Shown: positions 34,763 through 45,715, counted from the stretch's first letter. The stretch: DNA of 64,000 bases from Haemaphysalis longicornis (GCA_013339765.2 CM023449.1:41802528-41866527); one strand, 5' to 3'. Program-made: numbers and translations. Notes: generated by a model from the sequence alone, not told the origin.

Positions 34763-36033
34763 TCCTATTGAAGACATCATTCAGGAGGCCAAAGCACAGG
34801 CCGACTTCAAAAGACCCCTCACACACCAGGGACACGCCTTAGACGCCAGACCACCACCAGTACTTCCCGATTGCCCAGTCCCCATAGCACCCTGGCGGCG
34901 ACTAGCACTTGATACTTCTACGCACAGCAAACCTATAGAGCGTAGTAATACGCTATTGCGATAGCGGCGAATCCGACGCCTCCAAAGGGATCACCTTCAG
35001 AACGAACTGGACATTTTCACGGACGCAAGCGTAAACCATCACGGCGCGGGCCTTGCTTGGACGTGCCCTGAGGCCCCGGTTCTCTCAGGGTACACCACCA
35101 TACTTGGCAGAGAACTTTCCAGCTTCGATGCGGAGCTGTACGCTATTAACCACGCAGTGTCAGCTATCGCCTTTGATTGTGACCCACCTCTACCGCCCTC
35201 CATATGCATACTCACAGATTCTTACGAGGCCCTTGCAGCTTTGCGATCATATAATTCCACCCACCCTGTCGTCCAAGAAATTCTGTTTCAAATTCAACTC
35301 CTCCAACGGAACAACACCAACATCCCCGTCGACTGGGTACCTGCACGAACCATTTTCTTCGGGCAAACAGGCGGCCCATGTGGCCGCTTAGGAGAGTTCC
35401 CCCTCTTATCCTCCACTGGTGCCTGGAGTAAGGCCGTCGCGGTCCCCCTCGCCTTCCTCAGCGATGCGCATTCACCAGCTCATGAAGGACCAACGCACCC
35501 GTCTAAAAGCCCTAACTCCAGCTGGCTATCTCAGCCACCCACCTCTTATTCCCCGCTCAGGCGAAATTTTTATTAACAAATATATTCCAAATTCAGCCTA
35601 CACACCCGACACACTTCGCAAGTGGTATACCCCTCACCTGCCCCCTCGATGTCCTTACTGCCGTACCACCACTCCATCAGACCTCAAACACCTAGTTTAG
35701 TGGTTCCCAGTTTTCGCCACGCACCGTACATTCAAATCGCCCCAACCCCATCCCGATCCACAACAAACTGATGCACAACTATTATATGAAATAGCAGTTT
35801 ATTCAATTAAAAGCGGTCTGGCACGGGTTGTTTGAGCGGGTCCTCCAACGAACTGGCGAACCTGCACAAACCCTATTGCGATCACCACGAACTGGCCCAT
35901 GAATTGCAGGTTCCAAGAACTGGCCCAGTTATTGAGTGTACTGAGAACGACTAGCATTTGTTTATTTTCTCTTACCCTCCCTTCCCCCTTCCTTTCGCCC
36001 ATCGTGACCAGTGGTCATCCTTTTCTAATAAAG

Positions 36034-36130
<97 letters not shown>

Positions 36131-36140
36131 CTCTCTCTCT
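34763..36140 (+). mobile_element. I-type LINE fragment 3: RNase H and tail, ending in (CT)n
   Basis: Begins at the end of fragment 2's CT tail. It encodes an RNase H with LDIFTDAS (34.99 kb), SSFDAELYAI and ILTDSYEAL, carrying the D-E-D catalytic set, then VDWVPART. After a frameshift near 35.4 kb comes the knuckle CPYCRTTTPSDLKHLVWF (with a stop within) and ...YEIAVYSIKSGLARVV. AATAAAG at about 36027 is followed by nearly 100 bases of (CT)n (36035-36140). The RT is missing. It is a different subfamily from fragment 2, judged by the knuckle spacing. Confidence 0.85.
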
Positions 36141-36840
36141 ATTTGCTTTAGTTTCTTCGTCTTACCACACGAATTACATCAGTAAGCACACTGGCACATG
36201 CCACGGCTAGTGTGACTAGATATGGTTACAGAGTATCAGCACTCTTTCCTCCTATTGATCCGTGCCACCGCCATGATCATTGGTCAGTTCGCATCACGTG
36301 ACCTTTGTTTACACTGCGGCGCTTCGTGGGCGCCGCCATTTTCTTGCTTCTGCGTTTTCAGTCGGGCAACTGTGGTACTCTCAGTTGGTCCTCCCCACGG
36401 AGTGGTCCTCCCAGCTCTGCGGCTTCTGGCGAATGGCGTCGCTCCGAACGCGAATCAAAGATAACGCGCTTCGCAGCATTTCAGCTGCAGGAGTGAGTCC
36501 GAAGATGCCGTGTTGCTGCGTCTTCGGCAGCGCTGTTTACAAATGACCTCGTTAAAGTTAGTGGTGAGGCAGCGGAAGCAGCAATCTGGCAACACTGATA
36601 AACACCAAAATGGCCGCCGTTGCTCACTTGCGTGCTTCAGTGACAGTACTCTGCATCTTATCTAGTGGCACTAGCCACGGCCTCCCTGGAATCAAGGGTT
36701 CTGTGCACCTACTATGCACCTCTTCCACTTACGGCATGCACTATTCTACAACTTTTACGTTTCCTATTCATAGTTCTGTGAATTTCGTGGTGGGCACATA
36801 TTAGCCCGTCAAAGCTAGCAATTACTGGCCAACCCCCGAG
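36141..36840 (+). other. GC-rich promoter-like stretch with GCCGCCATTTT boxes
   Basis: 'gcgccgccattttcttgc' at about 36328 and 'aaaatggccgccgttgc' at about 36607 are YY1-like motifs in opposite orientation. Between them a short ORF, ATG at 36505, reads MPCCCVFGSAVYK and stops. The start resembles the first residues of a THAP finger (CxxxxC), but nothing follows. It may be a decayed gene start or part of a repeat. No complete gene is visible. Confidence 0.35.
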
Positions 36841-37163
36841 TTGGTATGTTTAACGAAGAAAGGAACAACCAATCCGACGAACATTTCTTTCTGTTTTGCC
36901 GCCGATTTCCTCCTCACGCACATTATGTGGAAATGCCAAAGAAAACCACGGAGCAAGACCCCTCTACCCCGCATAGATATCAACCACCTAGAGCACTGGG
37001 AAACCCTGCTGCGCAGCTCTGATCCTCTAACGCAGCTACGCCTTGTCCAGATGGACGAAGAAGCCGCCAGGGACCAAGATCTTCAGGCTGACTAACGCGG
37101 CAAAGAGAGTCCAAGCTCTCTACTTCTGGGCAAATAAAGTTCTTTCTCTCTCTCTCTCTCTCC
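36841..37163 (+). mobile_element. I-type LINE fragment 4: 3' end with (CT)n tail
   Basis: The + frame ending at 37095 reads LTHIMWKCQRKPRSKTPLPR, then LEHWETLLRSSDPLTQLRLV and QMDEEAARDQ. This is the post-knuckle C-terminus seen in the other I-type LINEs here, with the first half of the knuckle lost. AAATAAAG at 37132 is followed by (CT)n to about 37162. It is heavily 5'-truncated. Confidence 0.8.
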
Positions 37164-37580
37164 TAATCATCGGAGAAGGCTGCTGGAGACTCCCCTACTA
37201 CGTCTTGGACTGCCTTTTACTGTACCTGTGCTTTTGTCGTTTGGGAGGTCTAGGCAGGGCCGGTGCCATAGGGATGTGTGCAACGCCAACCACACCTTCA
37301 TTTCGGAGACAGCTCGTCTGCAGTGTTAAAAACATTCCGATTAGGCTGACTTTTACCTAGTTTTCCTACTCTTTTCTCTGTTGTTTTTTCGTGTTTCGCT
37401 CTCTCTCTGTCTCTCTTGAACTTAGACCAAATTCTTCCTTCTGCTCCATTATTTTGCTCGCATGATTGATTGCAATGGAAACATGATTATTCTTGACAAT
37501 CCCTCTAAGTGGGCATGCGTCATTTTTCGGGCCTCTACCACCACCACCACCTTACAACTTTTGTTAGAACACTTGCAACG
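37164..37580. other. No recognisable gene
   Basis: CT-rich and unique mixture; nothing to name. Confidence 0.5.
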
Positions 37581-37582
37581 TG

Positions 37583-37649
37583 AGGCAATAGCGCAGTTGG
37601 TAGCACATTGGGCTCGCTACTGTGGAAGCCTGGATTCAAATCCTGTCAG
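37583..37649 (+). repeat. tRNA-like sequence (A and B boxes)
   Basis: 'aatagcgcagttggtagcac' fits a pol III A-box and 'cctggattcaaatcctgtc' a B-box, 40 bases apart. The acceptor stem does not close properly, so it is a SINE head or tRNA relic. It is followed by AT-rich DNA, not a recognisable SINE body. Confidence 0.55.
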
Positions 37650-38345
37650 ATAACACGTGTTTCTTCATGATTGGACTTGCGCAAAACAAACGGGGACGAG
37701 GAAGGAACGACAACGCATTGTAAAAAATGTAAAAGAAGTGATTGTGCACCTATCTTAGAGGAAACTTCGGTGTTGTTTTCGCATCCTAAACAAAATTCAA
37801 GAGAGATTGTGGAAGCGTTTTTAATCTCACAGCACAAAGACAAGTGCATCAGCCACCCTTCTGTGGCCTTGTTAGATAAGAAATTGACGCTGCTGTCGCC
37901 TTTTTTGTAGACGCCGATCTACTTATGTGATGTGTGTGCGCTGTAAAGCTTTTGCCGAGATGTTGTACGCAGGTCTGTGGGGTATATATGTCTTTCTTCC
38001 AAGAAATTAAACCAGTTGTTAGAGTGCGCTCGTCCTTGTCGTTCCTTCCTCGTCCCCGTTTGTTTCGCGCAAGTCCAATCATGAATCGTTTCCAACTAGG
38101 CCGGCGTGCTTTGACGTGTTTCTTATTTACTCTTTATAGCGGCAGCCATTTTCTTGGCCGGACAACAACGACGATTTTTCGCAGAATGGAGGACTCGCGG
38201 TTTTCGCCTTCAATAGAAAAAAAACATTCGGCGAAGCTTGCACTAGGGGTACAAGGCTAGAGAAACAGCAGAGCCCAACCGAACATAAAAGTCATGGGGG
38301 CAAAACAACGGCCTCCGGCTCTACAGAAGGGGGGCGGGAGGGCAG
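37650..38345. other. Inverted 'cctcgtccccgtttgt' pair; no gene
   Basis: 'catgattggacttgcgcaaa' with 'acaaacggggacgaggaagg' at about 37666-37708 is repeated inverted at about 38046-38084 ('ccttcctcgtccccgtttgt' then 'ttcgcgcaagtccaatcatg'). The roughly 420-bp span between (37666-38084) may be a small foldback element. At 38222-38270 lies the 'gcttgcactaggggtacaag' dispersed block also seen at 56.0 kb. Confidence 0.7.
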
Positions 38346-38410
38346 ACAGACAGACATGGCGACCAAAATTTCTCCATCCGAGTAGCCCATAAAAAACTAC
38401 CGCCTTCAAA
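38346..38410 (+). repeat. GACA run plus conserved AAATTT/GTAGCCCA block
   Basis: 'cagacagacagacatggc' followed by 'accaaaatttctccatccga' and 'gtagcccataaaaaactacc', the third of four relatives of the block described at 23.2 and 61.2 kb. Confidence 0.65.
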
Positions 38411-38830
38411 AACCTAATTTTATTCGGCCATGTTAGCGTCAGATTTCCTCCCGGCGATTTTGTGCTCTAAAACGCGAAGCACCAACAGTGGAATCTCGTA
38501 CGAAATCGGACTGCACACGTCCACACATTCCCCGTTTTGCTGGTCGCCTTAGTTAGAAACTACTTGAAATGTATATAACTCGATCCTGCTATCCCTTCGA
38601 CCAGCAGTAGCGAGGAAAAAGGTTGTGTCAATGACGGCGTTACAGCGTCTAAATCTATTACGTTATGTCACCTCTCGGAGCTCCCGCCCAAACAGCCACT
38701 GGGAGTACATGAAAAAGAAGCAGCACACGGCAGGCACGCGACAACGGTGCAAGGACTCAATTTCGGTAAGTTTTCACTGGCTTGTCTTCATGGGAAGGCG
38801 ACGACGAGAAGGCCGGGGAGAGGCAGTGCT
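38411..38830 (-). other. 3' flank of the single-exon gene
   Basis: On the minus strand a possible polyadenylation signal (aataaa) lies at 38424-38419, about 407 bases after the stop codon. No other feature is supported. Confidence 0.35.
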
Positions 38831-39355
38831 TCAATACATCATAGAGCCCGCGGGAGGACGACCACAGGTTGGGCAGCAGGCGCCCGGGGCCCGGCCGGCT
38901 GGCCCGGAGAAGTCGGCCGCGAGGCTGGCCACGAGCCTCTTCGACTTCCTCGCGCCCTGGTTGAGCATGCGGTCGGTGCGCCTCCGCTGCACCAGCTCGG
39001 CCAGGCACTCGATGCAGTGCTCGGCAGGCCCCGGTTCGCGGCGGCGCGGCGCAGAGTAGACGGCGCCGCCGCCGAAGCGAGACGTGGAGCGGCCGGACGG
39101 CGACTTGTCCGCGGCGGGCTTGACTTCTTCCAGCAAGATGGTGGTGCCCCGCGGAACGACGCGCACGATCTTGGGATCGGAGGAGGAGGCCGCGTACCCC
39201 TGGGGGGCCGCGTACCCCTGGGGCACGCGGTACACGCTGCCCCGGGACGTGCACTGGCCGCCGTACGAGACGGCCGAACCCGAGACGGCCCGGGGCTGGC
39301 CGTCCATGTACACGACGGTCTTCGGGCCCTTGCGCTGCACTCGTGTGTTGCTCAT
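38831..39355 (-). CDS. Unrecognised GC-rich single-exon gene, 174 aa
   Basis: I do not recognise this protein. The start is chosen because the minus strand reads gccgccaccATGa, an essentially ideal Kozak context, and the frame then runs unbroken to a stop at 38833-38831 with almost all codons ending in G or C. The protein opens MSNTRVQRKGPKTVVYMDGQ, is Ser/Gly/Tyr-rich, and contains a tandem PQGYAA-PQGYAA. A central IVRVVPRGTTILLEEVKP stretch is its most structured part. The C-terminal half has CIECLAELVQRRR and CCPTCGRPP, Cys pairs that could bind metal or be lipid-modified. No signal peptide or membrane segment is visible. The opposite strand is also open (218 codons) because of GC content but has a poor start. 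Function unknown. Confidence 0.65.
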   Translation of the reverse strand: MSNTRVQRKGPKTVVYMDGQPRAVSGSAVSYGGQCTSRGSVYRVPQGYAAPQGYAASSSDPKIVRVVPRGTTILLEEVKPAADKSPSGRSTSRFGGGAVYSAPRRREPGPAEHCIECLAELVQRRRTDRMLNQGARKSKRLVASLAADFSGPAGRAPGACCPTCGRPPAGSMMY

Positions 39356-40000
39356 GGTGGCGGCAGCTCAGTCCGGCTGCATGCCGGGGTGCCGCGCTGC
39401 TAGCCCCAATCCACAGGCACGAGCTCCTGCGCTCGGCAGGCTGATGAAGACGAAGACGGCGGGGGTTCAGGCATCAGACGTCAACTCCTTGAGGTGCCGC
39501 TTCATAGCGTTGGATTGGCATTATCAGTGCCGGCTATATTATCATTTGGGGCTTCAGAAACGGGGTATTGCCGTCGGGATGTTTGCTCTGCTCTTGTGCG
39601 CTTCATAGAAGATTCCAAAAGATTCACAACAAAATTCGATTCTTATTCTGGCACCTCACCAAAGCCCTCCAAAAGCCTCCATTTCTGTATATTTTTCTAA
39701 TAATCTTCTCCTCCTCCCCTTTTCCTTCTCCTTCTCTTCCTCCTTTTTATTCTTCTTCTTCTTCATCTTCTTCTTCTTTATTTATTTATTTATTTATTTC
39801 TATCCCTTTTTTGTTTTATTTTAATATTGACGAACTTCCAAACTCGATTTCTCAAACACAAGAAGAAAAAAGCTTCCTAATTTTTCTAATTTTCCTCGAG
39901 TAATCTAACTAGGCAGTTATCTCTTTCGGTTAACGACTGATGTTTGGCCGACCCCCTGATTGGGTATGCGCCAATAATTTTAAGGAACAGCAACAACAAC
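39356..40000 (-). other. Upstream region of the single-exon gene; CT-rich and AT-rich DNA
   Basis: The first 150 bases upstream of the ATG (39356-39500) are GC-rich and could be 5' UTR. An AATATAG-like element lies on the minus strand near 39541-39535. Further up, 39710-39830 is (CTT)n/(TTTA)n-rich low-complexity DNA. No other gene is seen. Confidence 0.35.
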
Positions 40001-40596
40001 AACAACACCTATAACTTTGGCACGTCTTCGTAGATATTTCTCACTCAGGGGGTGGTCCAACGGTATCCTGGATAGACCAGAGTATGCTCACCGAGAATTC
40101 AAATGAAGTTCATCGTTTTGTATTTCCCGCCAGTGTGAAGTGTCCCTCACTGCGATGAGGTGCCGTCTTCCAAAATTAAACCTATATTTGAGCAGGTCAG
40201 GATTGGCATTAACGGACGCATGCCTATTTTGTAATCAACCCGAATAATTAGTACACTATTTGTTTGAATGTCGCCGTTTCACAGAGCAAAGAAAGCTTTA
40301 CCTTACTGTCCCATTCGAACGCCTTAGACTTGAACTAAAATCTTCAGTTCTTCTTTCATTCGGTGCTAGCTGCCTTGGCAAAGCAAGCAAAGAAATCTAC
40401 TTCCTCCTTCACGAATTCATCATGGCTACCGGAAGGCTTATATGCTAGCTGATTCGTACGATCATTTATCTGGCCCCGCCGCTGAGGAGTTTAGTTTTTT
40501 AGAATTAATTTCACATTCTGAAAAACACTTTCTGAATTATTAGACAAACATCAATCCTTGAGCAATCTCTCTCAGTTGGTACGTACCATTACCAAA
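40001..40596 (+). mobile_element. LINE 3' fragment with zinc knuckle and (AAG)n tail
   Basis: In broken + frames: LFCNQPE (stop) LVHYLFECRRF, a CCHC knuckle, then FERLRLELKSSVLLSFGASC and LLHEFIMATGRLIC, stop at 40446-40448. The 3' end 'accaaatg' runs directly into a (gaa)n microsatellite. It is a 5'-truncated dead LINE. Confidence 0.7.
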
Positions 40597-40749
40597 TGAA
40601 GAAGAAGAAGAAGAAGAAGAAGAAGAAGAAGAGGAGGAGGAGGAGGAGAGAAGAAGAAAGAAGAAGAAGAGAGGAGAGAGAGAGGAGGAGAAGAAGAAGA
40701 GAAGGAGAGAGGAAGAAGAAGATGATGATGTGACGACGACCGACGACGA

Positions 40750-40821
<72 letters not shown>

Positions 40822-40822
40822 A
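40597..40822 (+). repeat. (GAA)n / (GAT)n compound microsatellite
   Basis: GAA and GGA runs to about 40720, then about 25 gat units. It starts right at the LINE 3' end at 40596, so it probably grew from the LINE tail. Confidence 0.95.
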
Positions 40823-41299
40823 GATGCTGTTGGCGCTGAAGCTCCCGGACAGCTAACATTATGGTCTTATTGGCGAAAATTTCAAGTCGTCCACAAGCGA
40901 TGAAAAGACGAATGCCAGCATTTTCATCGCAAGGCCGATGATGCTAGACATTGGCAGAGGAACCAAGTGCGCTCATCAGACTGCCATGCATATTCCTATT
41001 GTCTAGTGTTGGCCATACGCACCCAAATAAGCCAATGCAGTGTGGGACACTTTTCCTGCATTTCATATCGCAACCCACTGTTTTTCCCGCTATTTCCCAC
41101 CCGCACCCACCGTTCACCATAGCCCCTTGTTACCCCTAGAGGTACGTGATGAATTAGCAAAAGACCATCTGGGATTTTTTTTTTTCATTTTAATAAACCT
41201 TACCTAACAGGCTAAACGCGAGGAAGGTTCTTAGGCCCGCAAACAGCACTTCCTCACCAGAGAAGGATCTGGCCACCCTGGTGTAGTAGTTGGCCGCCA
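40823..41299. other. No recognisable feature
   Basis: Unique-looking DNA with nothing I can name. Confidence 0.5.
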
Positions 41300-42400
41300 C
41301 CTCCCATGACTGACCAACTCCACTCTCGGCCCTCAGTCCCCAGCAGCTGCAGAGCACCTGTCCACGGCGGCGGTCAGGCCAGCGATAAAGCAGTAGGGTC
41401 GCCAGGAATCTACGGGGTCCGGAGAGGCGGCCTTTCGAACTTCAGCCTGGCAACGTTCAACGCGTGAATGGGGAAGCCTAGGTGTTCTATTAGAGGAGCT
41501 CTCGGACATTAGGTGGGATATTATAGGGCTAAGCGAAGTTAGAAGAACCGGAAAAGGAGTCATGGAACTGACTAGCGGACGCATTCTGTGCTACCGAGGA
41601 CATCAAGAAGAAGGGAGCACGGGGTGGGATTCTTAATCCACAGATAAATATCATTGCAGAAGAAGAAATGGGTGTGGGCAGGGCATGTAGTGCGAAGGCA
41701 AGATAACCGTTGGTCATTGAGGGCAACAGAGTGGAAACCTATAGAAGGCAAGCGTGGCAGGGGGCGGCAGTAAGTTAGGTGGGCATAGGAAATCAAGAAG
41801 TTTGCGGGTGTAAATCGGTCGCAGTTAGCACAGTGCCGGGATAATTGGAGATCTATGAGGAGGCCTTTGCCCTGCAGCGTGCGTAGACAGGCTGATGATA
41901 ATTATGATGAAATATCAGGAAAAGTTCAGAAATTCTTTAGCATTAACGAAAGAGTCGCAGTAGTGGTGATCACGCTAAACAAGCGATACAGGCTCAGATA
42001 GTACAAGCCTATGCACCGACAGACGATGATGAGGCCGTAGACAGCCTCTACGAGGACGTTGAATCAGCAATGAAGAAGGGAACACAGTTCACGGTTGTGA
42101 TGGAGACGACTTTTACGCAAAAGTTGGTGATCCGCAAATGGGAGAGAGAGGTCAGTGCGAAGCTTTGAAACAGGCAGTCGCAACAGTTGAGGAGACGCAC
42201 TGGTGCGATTTGAGGAGAGAAATGACCTGAGGTTAATTAACACATTCTTCTGCAAACAAAAGGATAGAAAATGGCCATGGCACAGGTCTCAACAGTAAAA
42301 CATAAATACTAAATTGACTTCATTCTAGATGACAACCAAGGTATCATGCAGGACACGGAGGTACTAAGCAACATTCGGAGCAGCGACCACTAGGATGGTT
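41300..42400 (+). mobile_element. RTE-like LINE endonuclease region, degenerate
   Basis: Endonuclease motifs in broken + frames: LATFN (41447), SDIRWDIIGLSEVRRTGKG (41505-41561), ILCYRGHQEEGSTG and GFLIHRQ (to 41645). After a nested insertion it continues GKVQKFFSINERVAVVVITL, IVQAYAPTDDDEAVDSLYED and GTQFTVVM (41.92-42.10 kb). These fit the N-terminal APE-type endonuclease of RTE LINEs. Many stops and frameshifts make it non-functional. The RT half probably corresponds to 43.6-44.3 kb. Confidence 0.8.
41654..41909 (+). mobile_element. Nested RTE-like 3' fragment with 8-bp target duplication
   Basis: 256 bases encoding KKWVWAGHVVRRQDNRW and RGRP-type C-terminal motifs, then the 3' 'cctttgccctgcagcgtgcg' box and a (gatgat)-like tail. 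The direct repeat AAATATCA lies at 41646-41653 and 41910-41917. Endonuclease coding of the host RTE copy stops at the left repeat and resumes at the right one. Confidence 0.8.
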
Positions 42401-42640
42401 AGGTGCAAACTGTCGGCCGTGGTGGCGTCAATGACGCCATCACCTAAATGTTCCTCTGGCGTATAGAGAACGAAACGAAAGCCTTGAAACAGGCCCGATG
42501 CCCTTGGGCAGTAAAGGCACACCTCAGGGGTCAGTCATTTCCCCTTTTCTATTCAATGTGCCTCTTTCTTAACAGCTTTGGATGAATGAAGTTATTACCA
42601 CCACCACCACTGCTAGTTTTCTGGCGAATTGTTCTTAAGT
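42401..42640 (+). mobile_element. Tiny LINE RT scrap
   Basis: Around 42522-42565 the DNA encodes, across a frameshift, GTPQGSVI and SPFLFNV, the RT domain signature. It ends in '(acc)n' near 42598-42610. Nothing else of the element remains. Confidence 0.5.
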
Positions 42641-43600
42641 GATGCCTGTTGCAATAGATATCACTGTTGTTTCATTTTAGCGGAGCTGGACGCTACAAAG
42701 AAGAAGCGGATCCGGCGAAGACGAAATTACGATATTCAGTCGGAAAAAATGGCGGTCTTGAGTTTTCTTCCCAAGCTTGTAAATCTCTAAATACGTGCAC
42801 TACAAAGCTCATTTTCTGTTTGTTGGTTCATGTAGTCTTAAGGTTTAGGAAAGTATGCAAGATCATGTCTCTGCTCAACATAAAATTTTTAATTGCCAGA
42901 TGTCCTAATTAATTGCCTATTAACAAATCTGTTAATATTTGCATTTCCAGCTCTATTTCTTGTTTGTGGGCTTATGGGGCCCCAAAATTTAGGAAAACAC
43001 ACAGAAAACTTTGTTTTGCTTGAAATAAAAAATCGGGGCTGAAAGGGGTAATTTCGAAGCAAGAAAGAAAAACTTGCGAAAAGTAAGAAACCCAACATGG
43101 AGTCAGTTACAGCCAGGGCGCAGGACCTTAAAATAACCCTTCGAAAACAAATTCGCGCTTTTAAACGGGGAGAACGAGGATATATAGTGTAAACATGCTG
43201 AACGACAACTTACAACGCCAATCACAGAATAAGCAGCAGCTAGGGAACCTGTTGAGAAACAGGCTGGAAAACTAGCTCCGAAAACGAAGGAACTAATTGC
43301 GAAACGTAAGAACATGACAGTGTCGGGAACGGCGGGACAAATTTAATTAACCGAGCTGTCCAAATTAATTAGCAGAAGTAAAACGAACGACATTCGTGCG
43401 TGCAGTATGAAGTGGTCGAGGAAACGCTGTAAATAGGAGAAGGTTAAGAGCAACTAAAACGAACCTAGCTATTGGCAAAGGCAATGTACGCACCCAGAGA
43501 CAAACAGAGTAACATCACACAACACGGACGAGAGGATAACAGTAACAGAACGATTTTACACCAGGCTATGCGCCAGCGACGTTAGATCAGGGAAACTACT
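42641..43600. other. No recognisable gene
   Basis: AT-rich DNA; part may belong to the missing middle of the RTE copy, but no motif supports that. Confidence 0.4.
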
Positions 43601-44330
43601 AAGCGTATCAGCATAGCTCGCGATACCACCACTAGTAACAAAGGACGAAATAGAAAAGGCTCTTGAGGGCATCAAAAGAGGAAAGGCAGGTGACGATGTC
43701 CCAAACGTGGATATTTTAAAAGAAGGAGGGGATATTGTACTGGAAAACATTGCTGCACTATTTTCAGAATGCTTAAGGAATCTAAAACTGCCCATAGACT
43801 GGAAAAATGTCAACATAATTCGGATTCACAAGAAGAGGGACACACCCATTAGCCTACTCTCAGTTCTATACAAGCTTTTTGCCAAAGTAATAGCTGACCG
43901 AATAAGTGACAGCCTGGATTCCCAACAACCCAGAGGGCAAGGCTGGGTTTAGGAAAGGATATTCTATGATAGAATCACATCAGTGTTGACAATCAGTGAT
44001 AGCAAAATCCGCAGAGTATAATAAACCCCTTTACATGGCATTTATAGACCACGGAAAAGAGCTTGATTCAGTAAACACCGCAGCAGTGCTGGAAGTATTG
44101 AAAGACCAGGGAACTGAGGAGACCTACATAAGGCTCCCAGACAATATATATAAGGGACGTACAACCAGGATAATCCTTCTCAAGCAAAGCGACAAATTCC
44201 CGACCCGAAAGGGCTACGACATGGTGATACCATCTCGCCAAAACTGTCCACAGCTTGTCTGGAGAAGGTATTTAGGAAGCTTGACTGGAAAAACACAGGA
44301 TTAAGGATGAACGAAGAATACTTAAGCTAT
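43601..44330 (+). mobile_element. RTE-like LINE reverse-transcriptase fragment
   Basis: Frames give LPIDWKNVNIIRIHKKRDTP, ISLLSVLYKLFAKVIADRIS, LDSQQPR, MAFIDHGKELDSVNTAAVLE (first catalytic Asp) and TYIRLPDNIYKGRTTRIIL. They end with NEEYLS, where a (CTAT)n run replaces the rest of the domain, including the catalytic FADD box. Stops and frameshifts occur. It is the RT counterpart of the endonuclease piece at 41.3-42.4 kb. Confidence 0.8.
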
Positions 44331-44526
<196 letters not shown>

Positions 44527-44589
44527 TGTTTCATTTATTTATTATTGAAAATATGTTCAAGGTCGATAGGGCATAACAGAACGGAGTCG

Positions 44590-45702
44590 TGGTGGCAAAA
44601 AAGATCTTCATTGAGCAATAAATAGAGGGGAAAGGGATGTGGTCAGCCTCCTGTGTCCAGGATGCCGCGGGCCGGCGCCGAATACCGGGATCGTTGCACC
44701 ATGGGCGAGTTGATGCTCCGGCCCCGAAGCTGGTCAACGCAGACTCTTACTGCTCAAGGGAAGGGGAGTGGAAGGGGTAGGGGTGCTGGGGACACGAATA
44801 CACAAGGTGGTAAGTTGTGAAAGGGGTGTCACATTGCCGGCAGTTGTGTGGGAAAAGGGATGGAGATTTGTGGAAGGTGATAGTATGGTTAGAGGTTTCT
44901 GTTTGTCTGTAGACACCGATATATGCGAGCTTGGTGGTTGGAGAGACTGTGGTGTGGGGCAGGGTATGTCCTTCTGGTGTGTGTCTAGCGCGCGAGGAGG
45001 GAGCTGTAGGTACAATCTAGCGGAGTTAGGACTTGATGGTCTGAGATTAGACGCCGGGCGGTGTCGGTCCTTGCGAATGGGAGTGCCCGGGTGAGGAGAT
45101 AGCGGGCTGCGGCATGAGCCGCCTCATTCTCTGCTAGGCCAGCATGACGTGGGGTCCAGATGATCGAAACTTCAATGCCCCTGGGGAGGTGTTGCAGCAG
45201 GGGGGCGGAGGGAGGGGGAGGGAGCTGGGGTGGTGCAAGGCCAGCTTGATAGAGACGGCAGGTTTGCTGGAAGTCTGTAATGATCGTCAAGTATGGTTGA
45301 TGCTGGTGTGTGATAGTGGCATGGGCGATGACAAACGCTTCGGCTGAGGTGACGGGCAGATTTCAATAGATGACGGCTGTGGAGAGATGTCCGTTCTTGC
45401 ACACGGTAACTAGGGTGGTGCAGGGACGGTCTGGAGTTAGAGCAATGTCCGTATATAGCGTTTGGGAGTTGGCGCCATAGCGTTTGTCGAGCATCTTCAC
45501 ACGCGCTTTGCGACGTCCCCGATTGAAGGGAGGGTGCATGTGCCTAGGTACTGGGCTAATCTTCGAGCGTTGACGAATGGACAGGAAGATGTGTTGGAAT
45601 TCGTGTTTACGGAAGGGGGTGCGCCGGCCAATGTTTTGGAGAACACGTTTACCTGAGGGAGTGAGGGCTAGGAGATGACAGGCTAGATACAGGCTAGACA
45701 CA
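44590..45702 (-). mobile_element. I-type LINE 3' half: RNase H and zinc knuckle
   Basis: On the minus strand: PRHMHPPFNRGRRKAR, then LYTDIALTPD (RNase H first Asp), STAVIY and a stop near 45366. The next frame continues AEAFVIAHA, TIITDFQQTCRLY, VSIIWTPRHAGLAENEAAHA (RNase H end with His/Asp) and the knuckle CRQCDTPFTTYHLVYSC near 44850-44800. The 3' end at about 44600 reads 'tattgctcaatgaagatc'. It is frameshifted and 5'-truncated. Confidence 0.85.
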
Positions 45703-45715
45703 GGCTAGGGCTAGA

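Noticed and set aside
38747..39403. 218-codon + strand ORF over the single-exon gene
   Set aside because: Weak start context and low-complexity Arg/Ala/Gly product; the minus-strand frame has the Kozak start and balanced composition.
43556..43816. 86-codon minus-strand ORF
   Set aside because: Antisense to the RTE reverse-transcriptase frame, which carries the recognisable motifs.
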